The translations under genes and the position numbers were made by a program. Positions 1-5,230 of a stretch of DNA of 5,230 nucleotides are shown here, one piece after another (the stretch's first letter is position 1; every line of letters starts with the position of its first letter). The stretch is from NCBI GenBank assembly GCA_947643945.1, contig CANRXN010000091.1, positions 1 to 5,230 of the forward strand, in the 5' to 3' direction. The notes under the pieces are model-generated. The model did not search any database, was not told where the DNA came from, and was given only the letters and a program-made list of their open reading frames with translations. This DNA comes from an uncultured Clostridium sp. GTDB taxonomy: Bacteria > Bacillota > Clostridia > TANB77 > CAG-508.

Positions 1-58
1 AATTGGTTTGGAAGGCAAGGGCGCACACGTTTGTATGTAACCGCGTTCCAAACCAATT
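1..58. repeat. Long inverted repeat / hairpin element downstream of rpoD
   Basis: Bases 1-13 are a perfect reverse complement of bases 46-58. Inside, pairing continues imperfectly: G15-C44, C16-G43, a two-A bulge at 17-18, G19-C42, G20-C41, then a short inner stem around 24-28/33-37 closed by a GTTT loop at 29-32. Bases 14-45 are 19/32 G+C, clearly richer than the surrounding DNA. The element begins 38 bases after the rpoD stop, so it could act as that operon's terminator. Its left end touches the window edge, so any U-tract on the minus strand cannot be seen; on the plus strand it is followed by TTTT at 57-60. The long arms and GC-rich core also fit a miniature palindromic repeat element. 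Which of the two it is remains open. Confidence 0.6.
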
Positions 59-95
59 TTAACGACGCAAGATAGCTATTATTTTTTGAACCCTT

Positions 96-1643
96 TTATC
101 CCATATAATCACGAAGCTTCTTACTCCTGCTAGGATGTCTAAGCTTCCTTAGGGCTTTTGCCTCAATTTGTCTTATTCTTTCACGTGTAACCTCAAATTC
201 GCGACCAACCTCTTCTAGTGTTCTTGCTTTTCCATCTTCTAGTCCAAATCTTAATTTTAGAACCTTTGCTTCTCTTGGGGTTAATGTATTCATAACATCT
301 TCTAATTGTTCTTTTAATAATGTATAGGCTGCTGAGTCATGTGGAGCTGGACTATCGTCATCTTGGATAAAGTCTCCTAAGTGGCTATCGTCCTCTTCTC
401 CTATTGGTGTTTCTAATGATACAGGGTCTTGTGCAATTTTTTGAATTTCCATTACTTTTTCTACTGGTATTTCCATTTCTTGTGCAATTTCGTCTGGGGT
501 TGGCTCTCTTCCCATTTGTTGTAGTAAGTGTCTTGAAGTTCTAATTAATTTATTAATTGTTTCTACCATGTGTACAGGAATTCTTATGGTTCTTGCTTGG
601 TCAGCAATGGCTCTTGTTATGGCTTGTCTTATCCACCAAGTAGCATAGGTACTAAATTTAAAACCTTTGGTGTAATCAAATTTTTCAACAGCTTTAATTA
701 GTCCCATGTTTCCTTCTTGAATTAAATCTAAAAATAGCATTCCTCTTCCTACATATTTTTTAGCAATACTAACTACTAGTCTTAGGTTAGATTCTGCTAA
801 TTCTTGTTTGGCACCTTCGTCTCCGTCTAAAATTCTTTTGGCTAGTTCTAGCTCTTGTTCAAAGGTTAAAAGCCCAATTCTTCCTATTTCTCTTAAGTAC
901 ATTCTAACGGGATCGTCTACGTTAATTCCTTCATAACTGGTATCGGTTATTTCGTCAAGTTTTAGTTCTTCTACTTCTTTTAAATCTTCAATGTCTGGTT
1001 CTTCTTCTAAGTCGTCTGCTAATAAGTCTACTCCTAATTCTTCAAAGGCATCAAAAACTTGGTCAATCTGTTCTGGATTGACATCGTCTAGCTCAGTTGC
1101 TAGGTCCCCATATGTGATTTGTCCTTTTTCTTTTGCTTTTTTTAAGATGCTATTTACTTTTTCTTCTTTTATTTGGCTGTTTTCTTCGTTTTCATTTTCT
1201 GTTTCTTCTTGCTTTTCTTCTACTGGTTTTTCTGGAGTTTCTTTTCCTTCTTTCTTTTTAGCTTTTTCCTTTTTTTCTTTTTGGCTTTTAGCTTTTTCTT
1301 TGGCTACTTTTCTTGCTTCTTCTATTTTTTTTGTTTTTGCTTCTTTTGATTCTTTTTCTGTTTTACTTTCTTTTTTTGCTTTTTTGTTTTCTTCTTTTTT
1401 TTCTGGCTCTTTTTTAACAGATTCTTTCTTCGCCTTTGTTGCTACCTTTTTTGCTGGCTCTTTTTTAACAGATTCCTTTTTTTCCTTTGTTTCCTCTTTT
1501 TTTACTGTTTCTTTCTTTTTGCTTTGCGTTTTTTTAGGTTCCTCTTTTTTGGTTGTTTTCTTTTTTTCTACTGCTTCTTTTTTTGGTTCTTCTACTTTTT
1601 TTGCTTTTTTCACATTTTCTAATTCTTCTTTTTTCTTTGCCAT
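96..1643 (-). CDS. rpoD: RNA polymerase primary sigma factor RpoD/SigA with a lysine-rich N-terminal extension
   Basis: This is the housekeeping sigma-70 factor. It binds core RNA polymerase and recognises -10/-35 promoters. The 515 residues show, in order: a low-complexity K/E extension (about 1-155); region 1.1 (about 158-208, with GQITYGDLATEL); an acidic linker (209-236); region 1.2 (about 243-276, DPVRMYLREIG); region 2 (about 282-352), with RLVVSIAKKY, DLIQEGNMGL and the -10-binding FSTYATWWIRQAI at 330-342; region 3 (about 353-437); and region 4 (about 449-503), with the -35-binding helix-turn-helix TLEEVGREF...VTRERIRQIE. It ends in the usual RHPSRSKKLRDY tail. Clostridial relatives are commonly about 360-400 residues; the excess is the extension, which has 58 Lys and 32 Glu in its first 140 residues. 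The start is firm because there is no other Met before M248 and a strong ribosome-binding site precedes the ATG. It is the second gene of the dnaG operon, 26 bases downstream of dnaG. Confidence 0.97.
   Translation of the reverse strand: MAKKKEELENVKKAKKVEEPKKEAVEKKKTTKKEEPKKTQSKKKETVKKEETKEKKESVKKEPAKKVATKAKKESVKKEPEKKEENKKAKKESKTEKESKEAKTKKIEEARKVAKEKAKSQKEKKEKAKKKEGKETPEKPVEEKQEETENENEENSQIKEEKVNSILKKAKEKGQITYGDLATELDDVNPEQIDQVFDAFEELGVDLLADDLEEEPDIEDLKEVEELKLDEITDTSYEGINVDDPVRMYLREIGRIGLLTFEQELELAKRILDGDEGAKQELAESNLRLVVSIAKKYVGRGMLFLDLIQEGNMGLIKAVEKFDYTKGFKFSTYATWWIRQAITRAIADQARTIRIPVHMVETINKLIRTSRHLLQQMGREPTPDEIAQEMEIPVEKVMEIQKIAQDPVSLETPIGEEDDSHLGDFIQDDDSPAPHDSAAYTLLKEQLEDVMNTLTPREAKVLKLRFGLEDGKARTLEEVGREFEVTRERIRQIEAKALRKLRHPSRSKKLRDYMG
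1403..1475. repeat. 22-bp direct repeat pair inside the lysine-rich part of rpoD
   Basis: Bases 1403-1424 and 1454-1475 are identical over 22 bp. The offset is 51 bp, which is exactly 17 codons, so the repeat keeps the reading frame. In the protein it gives KKESVKKEP at residues 55-63 and again at 72-80. This looks like an internal tandem duplication, or replication slippage, that helped build the low-complexity extension. Confidence 0.85.
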
Positions 1644-1648
1644 TTTTC

Positions 1649-1657
1649 TTTCCCCCC
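1649..1657 (-). promoter_or_regulatory. Ribosome-binding site that fixes the rpoD start
   Basis: On the minus strand GGGGGGAAA lies five bases upstream of the rpoD ATG, followed by GAAAA. This purine-rich site lies in the 26-base gap after the dnaG stop. It shows that translation starts at the beginning of the lysine-rich extension rather than at an internal codon, so the extension belongs to the protein. Confidence 0.8.
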
Positions 1658-1669
1658 ATTTAAGGCAAT

Positions 1670-3451
1670 CTACTTAATTTTTGCTAATCTAATAATAATT
1701 TCATTTAGCTCTTTTTCTAAGTCTCTTTTTTGGTCAGCTTCTAAATTCCCCTCTAATAATTCTAAAATTTCAAATTTTCGGCTGTTTAGCTTGTCTTTTT
1801 CATACCCTTGCATGATATCGTCAATTGCTTTTTCGATGTCCCCTATTTCATAATCGTCTGCCATGATTTCTGTAATGTGATTTTGCTGCTGCTCTTCTAA
1901 CATATCAATTATATTGTTTATATTACTATTTCCTTTTTCAAATTCTTCATACAGTTTTTTGGCAATTTCTTGATTGATTACATCTTTAAAGTCCTCTATC
2001 TTAACATTTTGCTTAATAATTTGATAAATGTTTAAGTCCCCTGTTAATAGAATGGATATTACGGTATTTTCTCTTTTTTTAATTGCTTGTGATACTTTAT
2101 TTTCTATTACTTTTTTATGAGAAATAACAGGTTTTGTTTTTTCTAACACTTTTTGGCTTTTTGCCCCTTCATAGGCTAATTTGTTAACTTCTCCATAAAT
2201 TGCTTCTTTGGATATTTCGTATTCTTTAGCAATTTTTTCGATGTAGACTTCTCTTTCCATGGTGTTATCGACTTTAGCAATTAGTTTTGCAATTTCATTT
2301 AAGAATTTTATTTTGTCATTTACCACTTCTAAGTTTAAGTCTTTTTTTAATACTTTTACCTTGAATTCAATGACAGAAAGTGCTTTTTCAATTAAGTTAT
2401 CAAATCTTGCTTTTCCATATTTTATGATGTATTCGTCTGGGTCTTTGGCTCCTTCTATTTGTAAAATTCGTATGTCACATCCCATTGCTTGTAAGATGTC
2501 TAACGCTCTCATTTTTGCCATTAATCCTGCTTCATCAGCGTCAAAACTTAAGATGATTTTTTCTGCATTTTTTCGAAGCAACCAGCCTTGTTGCTGGGTT
2601 AGAGCTGTTCCTAATGGTGCTACTACATTTGTGATTCCTCTTTGGTGTAAGGAGATTACGTCCATATAGCCTTCTACAATTAGAATTTCCTTTAACCCTC
2701 CTTTTTTAGCAACGTTTAGCCCAAACAAGTTTCTTCCTTTGCTATAGACTACGTTTTCTGGTGAGTTGATGTATTTGGGTTTGGAGTCGTCTAATACTCT
2801 TCCGCCAAAAGCGATTACTTTTCCTCGCGCATCACAAATGGGAAACATGAGCCTGTTTCGGTATCTGTCTATGTATTGTCCTCTTTCGTTTTTGTTGACT
2901 AGTCCTGATTCTAAAATTTCTGGTTCTTCAAATCCTTGCTTTTTTAATTCTTGATATAGTTCGTCAAATTTTCCTGAAAATCCAATTTGGAAAGATTGTA
3001 AAGTTTCATTTGTTAATTTTCTTTTTTTGATGTATTCTTGTGCCATTTTTGCTTCTTGTTTGTATAAGTTTTGATGGTAATAGTTTGCTGTAAATTCGTT
3101 TACTTTGTACACTTTGCTTTTTAGTAGTTCTTTTGCTGTATCACCACTACTTTCTAAGGTTGGTAGTTGCATGTTCGCTCTTTCGGCTAAGGTTTGTACA
3201 GCTTCTATAAAGCTAATTCCTTCTATTTTGGTTAGGAATGTGAAGACGTTTCCTCCTACTCCACAGCCAAAACAATGAAATATTTGTTTATCTGGTGATA
3301 CGGAAAATGATGGCGATTTTTCGTTGTGAAAGGGACATAGTCCGAAAAAGTTTCTTCCGCTTCTTTTTAGATGCACATATTGTGATATGATGTCTACTAT
3401 GTCGTTGTTTTGCCTTACTTCGTCTATGATTTCGTCACTGTATCGTTGCAT
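1670..3451 (-). CDS. dnaG: DNA primase DnaG
   Basis: DnaG synthesises the short RNA primers that start Okazaki fragments and acts with the replicative helicase at the fork. The 593-residue length is typical. The N-terminal zinc-binding domain has the CHC2 ligands C39, H42, C60 and C63 (CPFH ... CFGC). The RNA polymerase-like core follows, with DRYRNRLMFPI at 195-205 and FGGR at 215-218. The TOPRIM fold carries the catalytic acidic residues E260 (VEGYMDV), D304 and D306 (SFDADEAG), and then KDPDE at 336-340. The helical C-terminal part (about 455-593) fits the helicase-binding domain and, as usual, is poorly conserved. The ATG start is supported by the standard N-terminal sequence (DEIIDEVRQNNDIVDIISQYV-like) and by the site AAGGTG seven bases upstream (3459-3464). 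It is the first gene of the operon with rpoD, and a terminator upstream isolates it from the prepilin-like gene. No inactivating change is visible. Confidence 0.97.
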   Translation of the reverse strand: MQRYSDEIIDEVRQNNDIVDIISQYVHLKRSGRNFFGLCPFHNEKSPSFSVSPDKQIFHCFGCGVGGNVFTFLTKIEGISFIEAVQTLAERANMQLPTLESSGDTAKELLKSKVYKVNEFTANYYHQNLYKQEAKMAQEYIKKRKLTNETLQSFQIGFSGKFDELYQELKKQGFEEPEILESGLVNKNERGQYIDRYRNRLMFPICDARGKVIAFGGRVLDDSKPKYINSPENVVYSKGRNLFGLNVAKKGGLKEILIVEGYMDVISLHQRGITNVVAPLGTALTQQQGWLLRKNAEKIILSFDADEAGLMAKMRALDILQAMGCDIRILQIEGAKDPDEYIIKYGKARFDNLIEKALSVIEFKVKVLKKDLNLEVVNDKIKFLNEIAKLIAKVDNTMEREVYIEKIAKEYEISKEAIYGEVNKLAYEGAKSQKVLEKTKPVISHKKVIENKVSQAIKKRENTVISILLTGDLNIYQIIKQNVKIEDFKDVINQEIAKKLYEEFEKGNSNINNIIDMLEEQQQNHITEIMADDYEIGDIEKAIDDIMQGYEKDKLNSRKFEILELLEGNLEADQKRDLEKELNEIIIRLAKIK

Positions 3452-3500
3452 TTTCCTTCACCTTCTTTTCCTATTTTTCAAATTAATGTACATAGTTATA

Positions 3501-3529
3501 TTATTCGACGCATTTTACATAAACCCTTC
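3501..3529 (-). promoter_or_regulatory. Candidate sigma-H-type promoter of the dnaG-rpoD operon
   Basis: Reading the minus strand, GAAGGGTTT at 3529-3521 matches the Bacillus sigma-H -35 consensus RNAGGAWWW at 8 of 9 positions. After an 11-base spacer, GTCGAATAA at 3509-3501 matches the -10 consensus RNNGAATWW fully. Transcription would start near 3494 and give a leader of about 43 bases. The sigA operon of Bacillus subtilis is known to have a sigma-H-dependent promoter, which gives a precedent. A sigma-A -10-like TATAAC lies just downstream at 3500-3495, but its -35 at 17-base spacing (TTTATG) is poor. The consensus is degenerate and the DNA is A/T-rich, so a chance match is possible. Confidence 0.45.
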
Positions 3530-3580
3530 TTTGTTTTGCATTTTTTTACTTTTTTTTATTATTTTTTGTTTGATTTTAGC

Positions 3581-3620
3581 AAAAAAAAGATATCACTTTT
3601 ATTTAAGTAATATCTTTTTT
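3581..3620 (-). terminator. Intrinsic terminator after the prepilin-like gene
   Basis: Bases 3583-3598 pair with 3605-3620 over 16 positions with one mismatch (C3594/A3609), leaving a six-base loop at 3599-3604. On the minus strand the 3' arm runs into eight consecutive U residues (3588-3581). The stem is A/U-rich, as expected in this genome, and begins five bases past the stop codon of the prepilin-like gene. T-runs at 3615-3627 flank the other side, so it could also stop plus-strand transcripts. It separates the prepilin-like unit from dnaG-rpoD. Confidence 0.85.
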
Positions 3621-3625
3621 ATTTT

Positions 3626-4498
3626 TTAGAAGTTTCCTTTAAATACAAATGCATAAGCACAAGAACCCATACTAGTACCCCAATCAGTACTACCTTGTGT
3701 CACAGTTACTGTTTGTGCTGTTGGTGTAAAGTTATATTTGTAGGCACTTATTTGTTTATATGTTGCATTGGTAAATGTCGTCCCCCTATCGACAAAATCT
3801 GCATTAGATCCCCCTGTCATTGCTCTTCCAATAATTATACAATATGGTTGTCCTATCTCTAAATTATTAATAGTAACATTAGCTACTATATTATTCTTTA
3901 TTCCATATTCAGAAGCATAAAATCCAGCAAATTCAAGTCCTGTATTTATTGGTGGTACCGCTACATCTACTTTTGCATAGTTTTTTACATTATATTTTCC
4001 ATTTTCTGTTATTTTAAGTGTCTCTGTGATAGTATTATTTTCAACTTGCTCACCATTAATACTTGCTAATTGTAAGGAAGAATTTATCTCAAATTCATAT
4101 TCTGGATATTCTTTTAGTATTGTAAAAATTGAATCATATTCTGAATTCTCTATCCAGTCTAAACTAGCTGTCTTTGTTTTTGCTTTTGTTAGACTTTTTA
4201 TTTCTTCGTCATTTTCAGGGGCTAAAGATATGGCTAATTCTTTTAATGTTGGCATTCTTTTTTCTTTGCTATAAGTTGCTATTTGTGTATTGGTTATTTT
4301 TAGATTTAATATTTCTGTTGCTGTTTGCTTTCTGGTTTCTTCTTCTGATTTTTTTGCTTTATTAAATATAGCGTTTTCTCCTGTTAACATAGCAATTGTT
4401 ACTCCTGCTAATATTAATAAAATAATAATTGTAATTACTAAGGCAATTAAAGTAATTCCTTTGATTTCTTTTTTTCTTAAAAGTGCTACATTTTTCAT
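3626..4498 (-). CDS. Prepilin-like (type IV pilin-type N-terminus) membrane-anchored protein, function unknown
   Basis: The N-terminus has a basic leader (MKNVALLRKKEIKG) followed by ITLIALVITI and a hydrophobic helix to about residue 39, which is the layout of type IV prepilins and pseudopilins. A prepilin peptidase would be expected to cut after G14. Position +5 of the mature protein, Glu in classical type IV pilins, is Ala here (A19), as I recall for many clostridial relatives. A charged helix follows (about 45-80), then a mixed segment (81-150) containing LKEYPEYEFEINSSLQLASI. Residues 162-182 carry ITENGKYNVKNYAKVDV, resembling the 'ITxNGTYDVTNYASVDV' motif I associate with phage-tail and fibre-like proteins of gut Firmicutes. 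The last 105 residues look beta-rich and contain only two cysteines, C220 and C280. An AGGA site lies six bases before the ATG. It has its own promoter and terminator, and no pilus assembly genes are in the window. It could be a minor pilin, pseudopilin or surface adhesin; I cannot assign a function. Confidence 0.8.
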   Translation of the reverse strand: MKNVALLRKKEIKGITLIALVITIIILLILAGVTIAMLTGENAIFNKAKKSEEETRKQTATEILNLKITNTQIATYSKEKRMPTLKELAISLAPENDEEIKSLTKAKTKTASLDWIENSEYDSIFTILKEYPEYEFEINSSLQLASINGEQVENNTITETLKITENGKYNVKNYAKVDVAVPPINTGLEFAGFYASEYGIKNNIVANVTINNLEIGQPYCIIIGRAMTGGSNADFVDRGTTFTNATYKQISAYKYNFTPTAQTVTVTQGSTDWGTSMGSCAYAFVFKGNF

Positions 4499-4527
4499 AT
4501 AAATTCCTGCTTTCTTTTGTTTGTTAT

Positions 4528-4556
4528 AGTATACTTAAAAATATGAATTAAGTCAA
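4528..4556 (-). promoter_or_regulatory. Sigma-A promoter of the prepilin-like gene
   Basis: Reading the minus strand, TTGACT (4556-4551, 5/6 match to TTGACA) and TATACT (4533-4528, 5/6 match to TATAAT) are separated by exactly 17 bases. The expected start is near 4521, giving a leader of about 23 bases that contains the AGGA ribosome-binding site (4508-4505). This is the best promoter in the window and suggests ordinary housekeeping expression of the prepilin-like gene. No operator-like palindrome is evident around it. Confidence 0.85.
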
Positions 4557-4581
4557 CCCATGCAAAATAACTTTTTGTAAA

Positions 4582-5230
4582 TTAATTTAACATCATCATT
4601 TTATGATCTAACTTATTAATAATTTTCGCACAATTTACCCACTCTTTTGCCTCTTGTTTGCTAATCTCTTCTTCTGCTTTATACTTTACCTTATGCTCTA
4701 ATGTTGCCCAAAAATCCATAGCAACTGTTCTAATTTGAATTTCTACCTTAACATAGATGGTTTGTTTTGATAGCGTTACTGGTACCTCTACAATCATATG
4801 GTAACTAGCATATCCGCTTTTTTTCGGTTTGGTAATATAGTCTTTTTCTTTTAAAATTTTGATATCTGGCAAATTATATATCAACTCTTTTGTGGAAAAA
4901 ATGTCTTTTTTTAAAGGACATACAATTCTAATCCCTGCTATATCATTAATATTTTCAATCATATCTTTATAAGAAGGTTGTATCTTTCTTTTTTTCATTT
5001 TATTTTCAATGCTTTTTGATTCTTTTATTCTACTGTCGATATGATCGATTAAATCATAATTGTATAGCACTTTAAATTCGTCTTTTAAAATTCCTATTTT
5101 GGTTTCTAATTCTCTAATTGCCAAAGAATAAATAAACATTAAATTTTGAAAAGTTTTGTTTCCCATTTGTAGTTCTTGGTTGTAATCGATAAAATTTTCT
5201 ATTTTTATTAATTCACTTGTTTTTTTCTTT
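4582..5230 (-). CDS. Small alarmone synthetase, RelQ/YjbM-like (GTP pyrophosphokinase), 5' end missing
   Basis: It is expected to transfer pyrophosphate from ATP to GTP or GDP to make (p)ppGpp in the cytoplasm. Numbered from the Met at 5166-5164, motifs are SRIKESKSIENKM (45-57), DIAGIRI with the catalytic-type Asp D75, KDYITKPKKSGYASYHM (108-124), and VEIQIRTVAMDFWATLEH (141-158) with the expected catalytic Glu E142. There is no HD hydrolase domain and no TGS/ACT regulatory region, so it is a synthetase-only enzyme. In the GYxSYH motif the x residue, often Arg, is Ala (A120). The frame stays open upstream of that Met for 21 further codons to the window edge, with no ATG, GTG or TTG among them and no ribosome-binding site before the Met. 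The true start therefore probably lies outside the window, as in clostridial homologues that have extra residues before the first helix. No clear terminator follows it; the next promoter starts 26 bases downstream. Confidence 0.9.
   Translation of the reverse strand, partial: KKKTSELIKIENFIDYNQELQMGNKTFQNLMFIYSLAIRELETKIGILKDEFKVLYNYDLIDHIDSRIKESKSIENKMKKRKIQPSYKDMIENINDIAGIRIVCPLKKDIFSTKELIYNLPDIKILKEKDYITKPKKSGYASYHMIVEVPVTLSKQTIYVKVEIQIRTVAMDFWATLEHKVKYKAEEEISKQEAKEWVNCAKIINKLDHKMMMLN

Noticed and set aside
1240..1640. Long plus-strand T-tracts that resemble terminator U-runs
   Set aside because: They are the complement of Lys and Glu codons in rpoD and have no preceding stable hairpins.
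991..1677. A 228-codon plus-strand open frame rich in Phe and Ser
   Set aside because: It is the antisense image of the Lys/Glu-rich coding sequence of rpoD (Lys AAA/AAG codons read as Phe/Leu/Ser). It has no motif of its own and overlaps a certain gene.
2259..2669. Plus-strand open frame opposite the middle of dnaG
   Set aside because: It lies wholly inside dnaG on the opposite strand, shows no recognisable domain and has no visible upstream signals. The same applies to the shorter one at 2766-2954.
3503..3509. Possible Spo0A box (one mismatch to TGTCGAA) overlapping the dnaG promoter region
   Set aside because: A single imperfect 7-base site is expected by chance, and the same bases are better explained by the sigma-H-like -10.
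3495..3523. Sigma-A promoter for dnaG with TATAAC as -10
   Set aside because: The -35 at 17-base spacing (TTTATG) is weak and no better alternative was found. The hexamer is only mentioned beside the sigma-H-like candidate.
3387..3629. Plus-strand hydrophobic open frames across the dnaG 5' end and intergenic region (also 3410-3610)
   Set aside because: The hydrophobicity comes from T-rich DNA. They overlap the dnaG start, its candidate promoter and the terminator, and have no convincing ribosome-binding site.
4026..4502. Three short plus-strand open frames opposite the prepilin-like gene
   Set aside because: They are antisense to a gene with its own promoter, ribosome-binding site and terminator. 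They show low-complexity Phe/Leu/Ile content and no domain.

Overview
The window looks like chromosomal DNA from a low-GC Bacillota, most likely an uncultured gut-type member of Clostridia. The evidence is the A/T-rich base and codon use, purine-rich Shine-Dalgarno sites, a Gram-positive style housekeeping sigma factor, a dnaG-rpoD gene pair, and a prepilin-like N-terminus of a kind I associate with clostridial genomes. The taxonomic call is an inference; there is no rRNA or other marker here. All four genes lie on the minus strand, so they are transcribed from right to left.

Right edge (4582-5230): a single-domain small alarmone synthetase (RelQ/YjbM-like) that makes (p)ppGpp. Its reading frame stays open to the window edge, so its 5' end is missing. 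Middle (3626-4556): a self-contained unit with a near-consensus sigma-A promoter, a gene for a prepilin-like membrane-anchored protein of unknown role, and an intrinsic terminator a few bases after the stop codon. Left (96-3529): the dnaG-rpoD operon, encoding DNA primase and the primary sigma factor and separated by only 26 bases. A candidate sigma-H-type promoter lies upstream of dnaG. Bases 1-58 hold a 13-bp perfect inverted repeat enclosing a GC-richer, imperfectly paired centre. It is either the rpoD terminator or a small palindromic repeat element.

The dnaG-rpoD pair is the core of the classical macromolecular synthesis operon, linking priming of replication to bulk transcription. The alarmone synthetase nearby is functionally related, because (p)ppGpp is known to inhibit primase and reprogramme transcription, but the prepilin-like unit with its own terminator separates it from that operon. 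The most unusual feature is the primary sigma factor itself. It carries an extremely lysine-rich, aromatic-free N-terminal extension of about 155 residues before region 1.1. I see no convincing new multi-gene system in this window. The three gaps between genes (26, 174 and 83 bases) hold only the regulatory sites listed, and I found no RNA gene, CRISPR array or complete insertion sequence.
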